Shown here piece by piece: positions 34,869-49,800 of a stretch of DNA of 64,000 nucleotides. Below the pieces are notes generated by a model that saw only the letters and a program-made list of their open reading frames with translations, searched no databases and had not been told where the DNA came from. Position 1 is the stretch's first letter. Every line of letters starts with the position of its first letter. Source of the stretch: Lepisosteus oculatus (Eukaryota; Chordata; Actinopteri; Semionotiformes; Lepisosteidae); assembly GCF_040954835.1 (NCBI RefSeq), contig NC_090697.1:42096788-42160787 (forward strand). The letters are read 5' to 3'. The position numbers were made by a program, and so were the translations under genes.

Positions 34869-37800
34869 GTACTGTATCTAGGATCCTAGTACTCAGCCTT
34901 TCACTCTAGTCAAAGGCAGATGTCTCTCATAGTCTGCATTGCTAAGACTTTGCGGTGTTCTGCTCCTCCAAGCTGGGTCACTTTCTTACCTTTTCTCGAC
35001 CTACTGTAGCAGCTTCTTAGATTCTCCACAGAAAACAACCATTTCTCTGCACTGAGCATGTTCTTCGCTTTTTTCATCACGTTATCAATCAATCAATTCT
35101 CCATGGAATTTCAATTCAACCATGGCCACTTCATCTCCTTTTCTGCTCCTTCTCTCTTTTGCTAACTTTTCTGTGTTAACCCCCCTCCTCCCCTTTTCCC
35201 TCCATTTTTGGTCAAGCATCCTAAACCACTGCATCTACAGACCAAGGTTTTTTTCATTGTTTTGTCAACACATCAGTTGAGTTTGAATTTCGTAGCATCT
35301 GTTTGCTGACTTACTTTTCATTGTCTGCATGAGAGGTATTCTCATTCACTTTATTCCACATCAGTATTTGTGTATATCTTTATAATATGTGAAGTATTTT
35401 ACAGTATGAATCTGCTTGATTAAATACACACATGCATCATACGCACTCCTCTTTGATTACATGCAATCCTATCAGTTTCCGAAGCTTTTGCAACCAGACT
35501 GACTCACCCCAAGATCTATGTTCAAAGAAATCTGAATTGATGTTTTGGAGATCCGTTTAGGTGTTGTGAGATCTCTGACCTTCGGCTAGGGCAACCATTT
35601 ACTCAGACAAGCAAGTATCATATTCCTTTATATATGTGGGGTCATTTTATTGGAATTTTGAATTCGAATGAACTACTGAACAGCTGAAATAGTACTGTTT
35701 ATTAGAACCTGGACATTTAATAGAAGTTGATGACTGTTGATAAACTATTACACATGCAGTAAATTTTTAAGACAACCAGCAGCTAGATCACTTAGTGCCC
35801 TTTTCGCAAGTAGGGGAACCTTAAAGTTTACTCTAAATATAGCAATGAACAAATGCAATTTGCAGAATATAGCCTACTTCAGAGTCCAGGGTAAGCGCCA
35901 CAATGATAAGGGCCAGAATTTTGAGTTTCTTTTCTGAGAGCTCTGTCAACAGCTGGTATCCACGCTAATCCACCCACAGAGTAACACACCGGTGGAATGG
36001 TTTAAATTGAAAGTTGTGACCAGATCAACACTCATCTCCAGGCAACAGAGGAACTGGATCAGAAGCCTTTGGTGCTGTTAGTCTGCCAGTCACACGTACT
36101 GGTGCAAAACAGCAGTACTAATGTTTAGTAGGGAAAACCAAGGTGTTCAGCGCGCCAGCTAGCCCTCTAGAGTTTGAGACTTTGTTTCTGGGGAATAGGT
36201 CTGGCTGGCTATATTACCCTCACCTAAGAAGGGCCTGTTGGCCAGATTTTTTTCCTTTCTTTGGAGATTTTTGCAGTTCTGGATAAAATCTCAGATGTGG
36301 TATTAAGGCTCCATTTGAGATCAAGGCAACTGTATGTGGTGGTTTGCAGGAATCATATACTATAGATCAATGTAGATCAAAGGAAATGTGGACTCCCCTG
36401 CCAGACAAGTAATACAAGTAATAGCAATACATAGAAAGACTTGCAATGCATGAATCACAATTTAGCATTTGTGATATTATTTACTGTACCTCCATTTCTA
36501 TTTGCTTAGTGTCTGAATTCTGGAAAAGGAATTTCACTCGTGTCTTTCCATCATCAGATGACCCTTTCAGCTGTGAGAATTTATATTTCCACAAAACATT
36601 CTGGAGAAAAAAATCATACATGTTAGAAATAGAAAAGAGTGAATTGTTGAGACAGTTTTAGAGACATACAAAACAACCATAACTAGGACATTCCTGAGTA
36701 TAAAAATTAAAATTAAAGTATGACTGTTTCAGAATCATGACACTATAAATATCTTAGCAGGCAGCATACTCAAATTAATTTACCGCTGATCAAAAATATT
36801 AGATCAGATGTGGTGTACATAATTTACATTCTAGCATTTGGGTGCATGATATTTATAATAGCATTTGGTAACTTTATTTATTTTTAATTAAGTCATTTGT
36901 GTACTATTTTGTTCTTTGGAGGAAAATATAATATAATAACATAATATAATGTTATATTTTTTAACACATCTCAGGTAAACAAACTCAAGCTGATTAGTTA
37001 TTTCTAGTTATGAATATCAAATAGTTTCAGAACACAAAAACAGTGAGTACAATGAGAACAATACTAATGAAGAATGGGGGCAGAACATACTTTTGACTTG
37101 ACGTTAAATAAAATAATCTATCAACTACACCAATGGTCCAATGGTGAGTTAATGCTCACAGGGTACATACAAATGGTTACAAAAAATGCTGTCATTTTTA
37201 TCAAAAATTAGCATCTAATAAAATAAACACAAAAACAATTCCAGGTTTTATCAATACTCTTTGTATATAACTTGGTAATTCTAAAATTTGATTCATATTT
37301 CTTTCAATCAGACTCTGCCAGCACATGCTGAGCGACATTAAATCAGTAGATGTAGAAGAGTTTCATCCATATTACATATTACAGCAGTTGATTAATGTAA
37401 TCCTTGCCCATCAATTTAATACACACAAATACACAGTAATTAGCTTATACTTGCTTTGGTTTCAGTAACATAAAAATACATCTTGGATGTACTTGATTTC
37501 CTGCTGTTTTTAATGAACACGAATCAGATTTACACTTTGTTAAAAAATGTCAGCAGCATAATAATACTAATACAAAATCAAGAAAAATACAGCCAACTAA
37601 TTTAATTATCTTGACAATATAAAACTAAACTCAAAATAATGAGAAACATTAATATTGTGTTCATCATTTACGCAACAGAACAGCTCATCACTAGTATTAC
37701 ATATATTTTATTGAAAACACAGGGAATGACTGAATAAATGGTATTAGTCATTTTTTTAAAGATATTTAAACTATTTTTGTGTAACTAATGACGTTTAAAT

Positions 37801-40800
37801 CTTTTTAACCATTGTGGACAGTGCTGGCAGTATAACCGCATAAATGTGTACTTTACCGGTTGTCATTACAAATTAAAATTTGTTGTCATTTGACTTAAGA
37901 ATGAAAAGGTTTTCTTAATAAGTGAGTGCTGTAATTAATTATACGGTTATCTGTTTAGAAAAGGCACCTTCTCTCTTCTTAATTGAATTAAATAATTAAA
38001 TGTCTGTGTAGTTGTGAAATATGTAAATTACACAATTTTAATCAATGCTAATAAATAAAAAAATAATAAATAATACATTATTTATTTATTGTAAGTGGTG
38101 AAAACCTAGTAGTTCATTTATGTATACCCTATAAAGTGTAAACAATAACATTTAGCAATGAACAATATTTAGTTTTGTAAGCATTTGTTTGTCTGGGAAT
38201 CCATAACATGTTTGATAACAATTTCAAAAAAAGCTTTTTTCAATAATTACCTTAGAAACGTTGTCAGAACATGTGAATCCAGTTTCAAAGTCAATGGTAA
38301 AACGTAGGATCTTTCCTTGACTGCTGCATGTATATGTCCTTGACTGTGAGGAAGACAGATACAGTATTCTTATGATATTAAAGCACAGAATTGACAGGAA
38401 AATGGTTTTGCTTGTTAGCTTTCATCACAACACATACACATGCAAATGTGTTTATTTACCTAGAAGAAATAAAAGATACTATGCTTTCCATTAAAATCTA
38501 AGCCTCTAATTGCATAAATCAAAGTAAAGAAATATCACACAACAACCCTCTGCACGTTTCAAGTATAGGTGATAAATTAAACTGGGTTTTAATTGGACAA
38601 TGTCAATGTTCTGTCTTCAAAAGATCTCTAGCTGTTATTGTCAATGAATATTTAAATAACTAATTTTTCCCATTTTTCCTTGGATGGGCATGCTTAATAA
38701 TAATGAGGAATATATGAAACATTTTCAGTACATACTGTACTTTTGTGTCTAAAATGTTAAATCTGACATTAATAAGGAACAATCTTGATATACCAGATAC
38801 ACCTTGGAGATTCAGACTTGAAGATGCATTGGTTATAATAAGCAGCAAACACCTCTGATGGTTAAATAGCCTTATACTCTGCAGTAGTATTTCTTATTTA
38901 GGAAATCTCTAGTAGGCACCATCTGGATTTCTTAGAACATCAAAGTGAAAGATTGTATGAAAAGTAAGAGCACAAATCACTTTAAATTGATGAACTAGCT
39001 CACCTAAAGTGTATTTGATTGACTGATCTGATTACATGACAAGGCCAATTTGCAACTGAACAGATTGTCAAGTGTAACATTCCTACATATTTACTTATGC
39101 CTATTAAAGACAGATTTGTCAATGTCTGTATCTGATGGGTAATAATTCAGGACATACATGGGGCAAAGCTAACACTGGGAGGTTTTGCATTAATTCAGTT
39201 CATTGGCTTAACTAAAGGCACTATTAATATTGTCTATTTAAAAAAAAAGATTACTTTTACTATATCTGCCATATAGAGAGAGAGTAAGAAAAAGCAATCT
39301 GCTGCATTGATCTTCTGTTGTTTTGTGCTGCATTACTTTAGGTAGCCCTTGTGGTCTACAGTGCGTACTGTAATTGATCATTTTACACTGCATTTCTTGG
39401 AAAAGATGGCAAAATAGGTAGTAAAGTGCCAAGGTGGCTAGCACTGCTGTCTTTCTTGGGTCTTGGGTTTGATCCTAGCCTGAGGCTACTTCTTCAGGAA
39501 CTTTCATGTGCTCCCTGTGTTGTTCATTTCTGTTGTCTAGATCACACAGTAGTCTTCCACCTCTCCACCACACTTTCATGTGTGTCTGAATTGTTCCTGT
39601 GAGAATGTATATCCTGTGAAAGACTTACATCCTATACTTACATGATAGATTCTGGGTTTCTGTGACCCCTGAATGTGTTTTTAATAATGGATGGATGGGA
39701 AATACTATTTACCATGAAACTATCAAATGATACAGTAGGTTAAATATGGTTTGCACAAACATAATCATTTACTTAAGGTAAAATTTTATGTGAAGGCATT
39801 TTGACTGTAACTGTACTTTGCTGTAACATTACTTTTGTTGTATTTTAGAAAGAAAACATACCAAACTGAACAACAAACAATACTGCTTGCATTTTTAGCC
39901 TAATTAGCTCCAGTTAACTCTACAATTCTCTCAAAGGTATTTCTCCACAGGAGTTATTTCCTGCATAATAAACAAAACAAATAATTGGATTTGGAATAAT
40001 AAAAAAAAGTTTTTTTTCATTTTTCCATACCAGCTCACTCAATCTCAATTTCAATTTCAGTTGTTCAGACACATTAATTTTTAAAAAACTGAACCTGAGC
40101 TTGCCAAGCAAATACATGAGCTAACCTACTGTACATGTATGATGACTGGTTCCTCTCTGTAAAATGTCAGTCCTGGCTTCTTAATGATGAATGGCATTTT
40201 TTACATGATTTTGTAAAGCTGCGATGTTCATGATATACATCCATAATGATATTCTGAACATGAAAGGCCTTGAGATTTGTGCTTTGTTTTTTGCCCACTT
40301 CTTATTAATCCATAAACAACTCTGCCAAAATATTTCAAACACCCAAATATTCCCAAATTATTATTATTTTTAATTTATCCTAGAAACAGAAGTGCTTTGA
40401 GGAGTTATTGTATACCATAATTTCTCAAATTAGTATGTCTTTGTTTTTCAATATGTACGGTATTTTCAAATAATTAACACACTAGAATGCAAAAAATGCA
40501 AAATAAAAAAAAGTATTAATATAGGTAGAACGGTTGCTTATGAACACTTACAAACAATTATGTATTCTTTTTTTTATATTTTTAAATTCAAACATTTTAA
40601 TATATTTGTTACAGTACGTTGATGTGTCAGCCCTCAATGATACTCAGCCCGTTTAATAATCCTTTACTTAACCAGAAAGTCAGTCATGAACAGTTTCTCA
40701 TTTACCACAATGACCTGGCCAAAACATTAACACTAATATTACATAGAAGGCAATGCAAAGGACAATCAATCAATAAATAACATAACAGGGCATAACATGC

Positions 40801-43800
40801 TCCAGAAGGACACAGCACTCTTTAGAAGTGCAAGAATCAGACAGAAAAGTTTCAGTTATGCAATTGAATACAACCTCAGGTACAAAAGTACAGAATACTC
40901 TTACTCTGCAGAATATTCCAGTCTTTGGCAGAGGCAAATTGAAATATCACATGCCCTTAATCAATAGTTTAAATTAAGTTTGATAAAAGTAATAATAATT
41001 AAACTGAGAGTTTAATACAAGAACCAGCAGTAGATTCTTAAGATACAGTATGGAGGCATTTTCCCAATAAAAAATCTGTAACGTTATTTCCGCTTATAAA
41101 ATGTGTTTTGATTATATAATGACAAAAAGGCATGATCATATAAGATCATAGCTCTTGTCTGTATTACATTCTCTAGAACACTGTGGGAAATTGGTGAAAG
41201 TCAATAGGTCAGATGGCATTTTATAAACCAGAAAGCAGGTTTCCAACTGTTTTTTTTGGAGATATATATTATTGTACAACACCCTGCATTTTTTTTTCCA
41301 CTGTGGATTTCCTTTTTTTGTTTATATAATATTAAATTTTCCGTGATTTACCAATCTAAAAGCCACTGAACCTCAATTACCCAAGTTCACTATTAACTAC
41401 TGTAAATCACGTGGCATTTACAGTAAAAAAGTGCTGTGGCTTGAGATTTAACATTAAACTATTTTGCTTTAACAGAACATGGTGAATATAGAAATGTCTA
41501 ATAATAAGGTCGTGTAAGGCATGACACATTTCAGCATGGCCTGTCAAGGCCCTATTTTAATCAAGCAGCAGATAGTATCAAATACAAAAAATGTAAATAC
41601 TGTATGTACTGTAGGACGTTTTCTCCCTGGAAAACATGTGTTTCTCTCTCTTTCTCATTACTCTAATGGTACCTTCTCCACACAATGATGTACTGTATAT
41701 ACAGTACAGTACAACAAATGCTAAAAAATATTTACAGAAGATACATACTGTAAGACTGATTCAATCAGTACTGATCAATGTGGTTTTCTGGATTCAAGTA
41801 CTGTATGTGTTCAGTAACCTCACAAAACAATCTTTTATTTCATCCATTCATTCATCCATTTTCTAACCTCATCTAATGCAGGGTCGTGGGGGAGTTGGAG
41901 CCTGTCTAGCAAGCAATGGATGCAAAGCAGAATACACACTGAACAGGATGCTAGTCACAAAAACAGACATTTTTTGGGGTGTTGGTATGAAGTGAAGAAG
42001 CTAGTCAGAGCCTTTTAGTTTCCTTTTCTACACATTGCTAATTGGATGCTCTTTCAGATACAGTATATTTATTCAGGAGATGGAGCTATACTCAACATTA
42101 AGACAATTAACGCTTCGCAAATTTGCATGTCATCCTTGCAAAGGAGCCTTGCCAGTCTTCTCTGTTTTGTTTCACAAATGCTCTGACAAAGTGAACAATA
42201 AGACAAGGAAATTGTGTATGAAAAGGCAAAAATTATCTTGTTCCTTTATTGTTGTGTAACTTTATAACACTTTTGACCTTTTCCCCTGTGATGTCATACC
42301 TGAGCAGCTCATCATCTGAGCTTGGAACATCAAGTTCCCCCACACATAGCAGTTCTCCTCTGCACTACCTGAAGTGTTCACACCTGAAGAAGGCTCCACG
42401 GCCGAAACGTTGTGTTCTCTTTCTTCTTTTTTTCAGCATGGAATAAACCTATTACTTGTTCCTTTGCAGCCTACGCATGCTGACGCAGCTACCCACCTGA
42501 ACTATAACTATACTATACTATAAAACTATGTCAGAAATAGTTTTATTGAAGATTACCTGTACAGTGTGTGCCCAAGTGTACAGTATGTACTGACAAAGTT
42601 TTATGGTGATTTCTCTACGCACACTTTATTCACACAGATTACTATACATATACTCCTTATACTTCTTTAAAATTACAAAGGCAAGAACTTAACACAGTGC
42701 TGCTTAACTTAAATCTAAAACTAGATCTAATTCTAAAAGTAGCCTAATCTCATCAGGTATCAGAATCTAAGCTTGAGTTTGCGCACTGTAACTTCCCTAA
42801 TTTTCCATAAAATTCCCCTAAAATATAATTGATTTACAGTATTAGTTCAATTTGTAATACAAAGTCATTTCTCACCTTTCTAGATAATCTAACAGAGCAG
42901 TTGTCACGTGTCACAAAGGTACTGTAAAAGTTGATCTTCAAAGGTGAAGTGGACCATTTTCTATAGTACAGTACTGTATATACAATATAAATCTCTTTGG
43001 GATGAAAGATGCAATATTCATATGTCTAAGGAATTCTTATTAAATGCATATATGTGTTCTTAGCTGTTTGAAACATCAGTAAAGTACTGCTTTTGTATAA
43101 TAGAAATGTTTAATTTTTAAGGTTCCACCTGTTCTGCACGAATGATAGGCTCATTTAATCTGATACAAAAAAGCAATCCTGATTCAAAGACTTTTTGGTC
43201 CAAATTACTGTATGTAGCTTCAGTATTTATTCAGTAGTCTTACATGTCATCCACTTGCATAACTTGGAAAGAATTCCTGGTGGGAACTGTGTCTTTCCTG
43301 CTCTGTATGTGAAGCACACCTCACCTTGTTTGACTCTCCTTGACTGTAATTTCTTATGCAAGATGTTGTCAAATTTCACTTTGGTGGCTAATTTTTAATG
43401 CACATCTGCCAACCATTAAATGACTGTTGAGTAAACCATCAAAATGGTTCTGTTTTACTGCATATTGTTTGAACCAGAGAAATAATTAGCAGTATTTGTA
43501 TTTTTTTTATTGTAAGGATACATGCATATTTGTATAATGCTGTTTTTTAATGGAATATACATTTACTAAGGACATTTGTATGTAGGCTACTAATGAGTAA
43601 TAAGTATAAAAAAGATTATCCTAATCTATACTGTAATTGGTTGAATTGTTTGTGAAAGTATTATTAGGTACGGAGGGTTCACACACTGGCCAGTAGGTGG
43701 CAGTCTTTCACCTGAAAAGTTGAACTTGTTGAGCAGGTTTGTGATCACTTAAAAAGAGTTGTTGTGTCATTAATTCTATTTATCAGTTGGTTCTACTGTA

Positions 43801-46800
43801 ATTATTTAACGAAATAAAGTCAACATTGAATTCAATTTGTCCATAGGATCCTAGGAAAGTTTTTCAAAATCTTGATTTGTGTGTTCTCCTAAGGATTTTG
43901 CTCTGATTTTGTCCATGATTGACCATGATTTTTATTGGGTTAGATATTTATTTGATTTGAACTGTTTTCTGCATTTAGTTCTTAGTTTCAGAAATAATCT
44001 CTTTTAAATGTATTAATTCCACAAAGTGTAGCAACCCTATGTCTATATGTCTATTTCAAAGTGATTAAAACTATATGGTCCTCCAAAGTTGTCTCAGCTC
44101 TTAATTGGTTATGAATTAACGACGTATAGAAACAGGCCACCAAGTAAAATACTTTCGAAGTAAGCATTATTTGTGATGTACAGTATAGTATGTTGGTTAA
44201 ATCCACCTGATCATTTACAACAAAAAATTGAACTCTGAAAGCTAGCATCTAGAGCAGGTTTCACGCAAATTTTAACCCTTCCTTACTATTTAAGAGCCCA
44301 GACTATGGTCTGCAGTTAAATATGTGGTAAGCTTAATTAAGTAACTACTGATTTGGAATGAAACCCTGAAAACATGGGGGTACTCCCAGATGGGGAAACA
44401 CTTCCCCAGGAATTTGGGATACTCCTCACCCCCTTTTTTCTCTGTCTTTTGCTCATTGATTGTGTGCTCCTTATGAAATTTAGACTAAACCAGGTCTGCT
44501 TAACATAGGGCCCCTCAAATTCACTGCACTTCCAAATTTTGCTACTATATGAGCTCTTTAATTATTAAAGTGATGTTCAGCAGGATAAATATATAGTGTA
44601 GTTAATTAATCATATTTTCCTCATTGATTGATGATGATAAATTATTGGCTGACACTTGACAGTATTTAGAAACACATTGAAATGAGTGTCTTGTTAATGA
44701 TAATTATTTGCTTGCATAGGTGCAGCTCGAATCCTTCAGTAGAGTCGCAGTATGCTGATATGACCATATTATCATGGTTTGGACAAAGTACATTTATTTT
44801 TGTGAAAGGCAGGAAGACCACAAATGTATATTTTGGAATTCTGAACAACAGCATACTGCAAGCTTGAATGCCATTACCATACTACCAGCTATGGTGTCAT
44901 TTGATGAATTCCATTTGAAGGCACTTTTACTGGGATTCCTTTCTAATGTATTTATCAGTGTAATTATATCAATGCAACTAGGAACATAAGAAAGGCTCAA
45001 GGGGAGGCTTTTTAGTCCATCATAACTGTTTAAAATGTTTGCAGCTACAGTATGTGAATCTAACACTCATCCAGTCACTTCTTGAAGGAGCCCACTGTTT
45101 ATATTTCAACTACTTGGTTAAGAAGTCCATTCAACATACTTTATGTGTACACACATTGTAATGAAAAGTCTTCAGTTCTCCTTAATTAATTCCTTTTTAG
45201 TTTCCAGTTCACTCTTGCTTTTTTACTGTACAGAATATGTAGTAATCTCCTGGGGGGACACTAATACCCCTTACATTTGACTGTACAGTACAGTGTATGC
45301 TTGATTAAATTCCCTCCTTTAATTTGTTTGTATGTGTCAAACCCCTAAAAGAAGGAAATATTTTTTCTTTTAACTCATATTGATACTATAATATTCTTTT
45401 TGTGGTATGATTGGTATTCTTTTGTTAACTCTGTTACCAACTGTTTCTCATTTATTGTTTTCAAGCTCCACTTCTTTACTTTATTGTGTGCTTTTCTAAA
45501 ATTGTAAACCCAACTTTTTGAATTTTCAGCATATAAAGTAAAATCTGCCTAATTTATATTTAAAGTGCACATGAAATTATACCATATGATCATCGCAATT
45601 CTCCACTTATTCTATCTTGTATAATATCTTTATACTGTTAGCTAGGTTGCTTCTAGAAAATCTCTCCTAGTATTGTACCATTAGGTATCATTACGAGTTG
45701 GTTTAAGAAACAGTCATTGAGCATTTTAATCAGTTTCAGCTTCTGTACTCTCCACAGCAATATCCCAATTTTTAAGTGTGAATTAAACTCATTACCTCAT
45801 ATCTACATACAGGTATCTTTCTTATCTTATTACAGTATATAGCAAACATTCTTTATCTATTTCTGAATCAGGTGGTCTGTAGCACACAGCTATCATTATG
45901 CCTTTAGAATTTGTGTTTTCTATTTTAACCCATATGGATTCATGTTCACTCCTCCAGTTTTCTGCCTTGCATATTCTTGTTATACTGAGCATCAAAGTAA
46001 ACATATTGCTCTATTGAGCCATGTGTATCAAGGCTTAGGGGCACTGAGCATGTTATAGAAGTGATGACTTTCTAATAAAATCTACACAGCGCAGAATTCT
46101 ATCAAAGCAAAAGACCCGTCTTTTGGTTTAGTGGAATTTGTCCCTGTAAGGAGTGAAACTGTGTATATTTTGGGCCCACCTTTGATGGTGATTAAATTGC
46201 AACAGGGGCAGAACCGAACTGAGCCCATTACACAAAGTTAATAAGGCTAGGCTATAAATTGCAGTAGTGAAAACTAATTGTATTTGTGAAAATACATATA
46301 CAGTAAATGAATGAGAAGCTTATGAAATATTCACCAGATATTTTATTTTTTTTAGTTATGCCTGGAACATATGGGTAATAATCATTTGGTAATTTACTGT
46401 AAAAGCTTAGACAGCTTGAGCGGACAGGGGAATGGACCCTGTAGGAACCAAAAGATTGAGTTTCTAAGCCTACACAACAAGACTAAATTCTTAATCAAAG
46501 TCCAGGAACAGGCCAGAATCAGGAACCAGGAAGTCAATCCAAAGTGAAATAAAACCCAAGAAGCTTGGGCAAGGGAACTATAGGTAATCGGGAGAAAATA
46601 AGAAAAAAAGACCAAGAAGATGAACAAGGACTGGAAAAAAAGAAGCAAAATAAGAAGCAGGTCCAGGAAAAAAAACAGGTAAGTGATGTCCACAGCCTTA
46701 CCAGAGGTGTATGAGACTGAGCACTGAATGGAATGAGAGTACAGTCTTTATAGAGCTAAGGAAGAGGAGCCCTACAGTAAGTATACCGGACAGTCCGTGA

Positions 46801-49800
46801 TTGGATAGGACTTAATACAGCAGTCTGTATGGTGTGCGTCTCTGCTGCGCAGTTGGGGCCAGCAGCCAGTGCTAGAGGTGTCCTCTGGTGGCAAGGAGGT
46901 GGAACTGTAACATTTACTGTAAGAATTGTTTTAATATTTTTGTGAGCAAGAATGCTAAATAGAAGAAATTGTACTGTACACCATTGTACTGAACTGTAAC
47001 ATTTAAAAAAAATGTGTGTTTAAAAACATACAGTAATTAAATGTTTAGTATTGAAAAGATTAGCGTATTCATTTGATAAATTTAGCATTTGCTTCACAAG
47101 ACAATTTATTCCTTAAATTAACATTGATAATTTGATAACATTATGTTACTCAAGCTTTCAACAATATACCACACATCAGTCATAGTATACAGTTACAAAA
47201 GATTTTGAATTCTTCTTAATGTTTTGAATCCTGATTCAACATAATACAATTCCATGTAAGAAACTGGGGGGGTTACATGCTGTTCAATGTGCATAACGAT
47301 AAAAACAACTTGGCTTATCTAGAGGCAGGTCTGCAATCTAGGATACATACAAAAGACTGTATGTATGACTGTAGAGATGAACCTCTTTTCCTGCAATCGA
47401 AATCGCACTGTGGACGATTTGACACGATATTCCACAAGCTACCTTAACAGTAATAGAATGTATCCCTTTGAGGATTACAACAGCCAATAAGTCCACACGT
47501 GAGCCTTAACCTTGGTAAATGCTTACTTTTATCTCACGTCCAGATATTTTTGACAATATAGCCGGTGTGCATTTATATGTAAGCATACACACAAAGATAG
47601 ATGTTTTCTTCTTGTTATATTTTCATTACTTTGACTGTATTATGAATATACTGTACATTTCTAACTACAGTGTATGCAAACCAAGAACATGCTAATACAT
47701 TTAATCAATGATAAACATCTGTTTAACTACATAAAATTCCAATCATTTGTCTTCAGGTATCCATCAGTTATGTTTATTTTTTATCCAGCTATCCTTTTTT
47801 CTGAGCTTTCCTGAATTCAATTTTCAGTACATCCTCTCATCTAAGACAACAGGAGACATTGGTAATTGGTGAAACATAGAAGAGAGTTCTTCACTCACCC
47901 CTATAATTTAAAGTATCTCTCACATGGAGAGGTTTTCCCTGTGGGAATCTCCCAAGTTTATATTTTTAAGGAAGAAATGTTCCATCATTCTCTATTCCCA
48001 GCCAAGTATTTTATATAAACTTATCTCATCAAAAAGCACATCACACCAAGAATATCATATAGTAAACTCTCAAAGCAAATTTTGCATTTGTTTTCTATTT
48101 AGTAGTTTCTACTCATTGAGGCATGAAATGAAAACTTAGACATTTTAAAATATATTGAAATATATTATATTTCGTACAGCAAAAGGTTTTCCCAATGGAA
48201 ATTTCATGTCTATATTTTTAAGAAAGAAATGTTACATCATTTACATTTCCAAGTGAAGTTCAAAAACTAGCAAAACAAGTTAAGAGCATTTAATTGACCT
48301 ATTATTTAGGTGTTTTTTTTTTTTTGCATCATTTGGTCTTTGGACCAGTCCTTCACAGTACCCTTGCTCTCAAAGTAAGTCATTGATGGACGGTATGCTC
48401 AACTGGCACTATACAATGGGGATTTATTTGCAATGTTAATGCTTTATTTCTTTTTACTTCAATTTTCCCATTTTGATACTTTATCATATGATTCCCTCTA
48501 ACCTTTTCAAATATGATAATCACACACTCTACAAACTACTGCTTTAAATTAACAAAAAGGCTTTGTGAAGAATGTTCCTTGTGTCTATGTAGTGTATACT
48601 GTATGTATTTACTTTGTCAGTGCCTATGAAAATATTCACTCTCTTTCACCCACGCTGGACTGGGGTTCCATCCATGGTGTATCTTGCCTTGTGCCCTTTG
48701 CTTGCTGGGATAGGTTCTGGCTTCCCTGTGACCCTGCATTGGATAACGTGCTTAACACATTTTTCTTTTACATTTTGTTCATTCTGAAGATGAAACTGAA
48801 TAAAATGAAATTTAATATTTAATATTCATAATTTAATATTTAATACAAGGGCAGTTTATATGCTTTGCCAATATGTTCTTTTTTATTTTTGCTTTGCCTT
48901 TGAAAATCATTGGAAAAAGTTCATTTTATTCTATTTGACAAATTGAACATTGAAATTAGACATAATTTAATACCAATATAAAGCTTTTTCCTACATTTAG
49001 CAACCATTGTATGACAAAAGCATCCTGTTTAAATACATTTATCAATGCATTTTCTGCCAGATCATTTCTAACTGCTTTAATGTGTGCCCTAGAAAATGTT
49101 TGTTTGAAATTTGAAATTATTTATCTTGCTGATTTATTCAAATTAAATCATAAACTGAATAAAATTATATTGTATAAATTAACAAAACAAAATGATCTAC
49201 AATAAAAGAAGTCACACAAAGTACAATGAATGTTGTAAGAAAAGAAATAGGAATTGCAAATAAAAAAGGCATGTTTCAGCAGCTAGGCTCAATTCAGACA
49301 TACCTGTAAAGTACAGTATATTCATTCAATGAAGACATTGGTCAAAGAATTTAATCAGAATTAGTACAGTACCTCATTCTCAGGGACTCCAACATTCAAA
49401 CTCCTCTGGATTATTAAGTTAGGAAACTCAAAACCAAACTTCAATTATTTAAATTTGAAATTGTGGATATTTATTTCATCACAAAGACAAGATGTTGTTT
49501 GACATGATTTTGTAAAACTGAAGCGTCAACGTATTCTAATGTGTTTCTCAGAGCACTCACTAAATTTTACTCCAGGCTGCCTTTGAGTGTTCTCATTGGC
49601 ACTTTCCTGAAGGAGTCCTAAAGGTCAAATGTTTATGGGTACAGTGTTTGATGCAACTGTAGTGCTGTTACTGTTCAAAGTACTGGATTAATCCTTTCAT
49701 CCTATATTTGTCATGTGAACCCTTATTTTTAGGTATAAATCCCATTTTAAGGCAGCACCATAATGTTATTTGGAACTTTTATCAACTTTTATCTTTTATA

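Noticed and set aside
46394..46693. A 99-codon hydrophobic minus-strand frame
   Set aside because: It is the complement of a purine-rich repeat-like tract, so its F/L runs follow from base composition.
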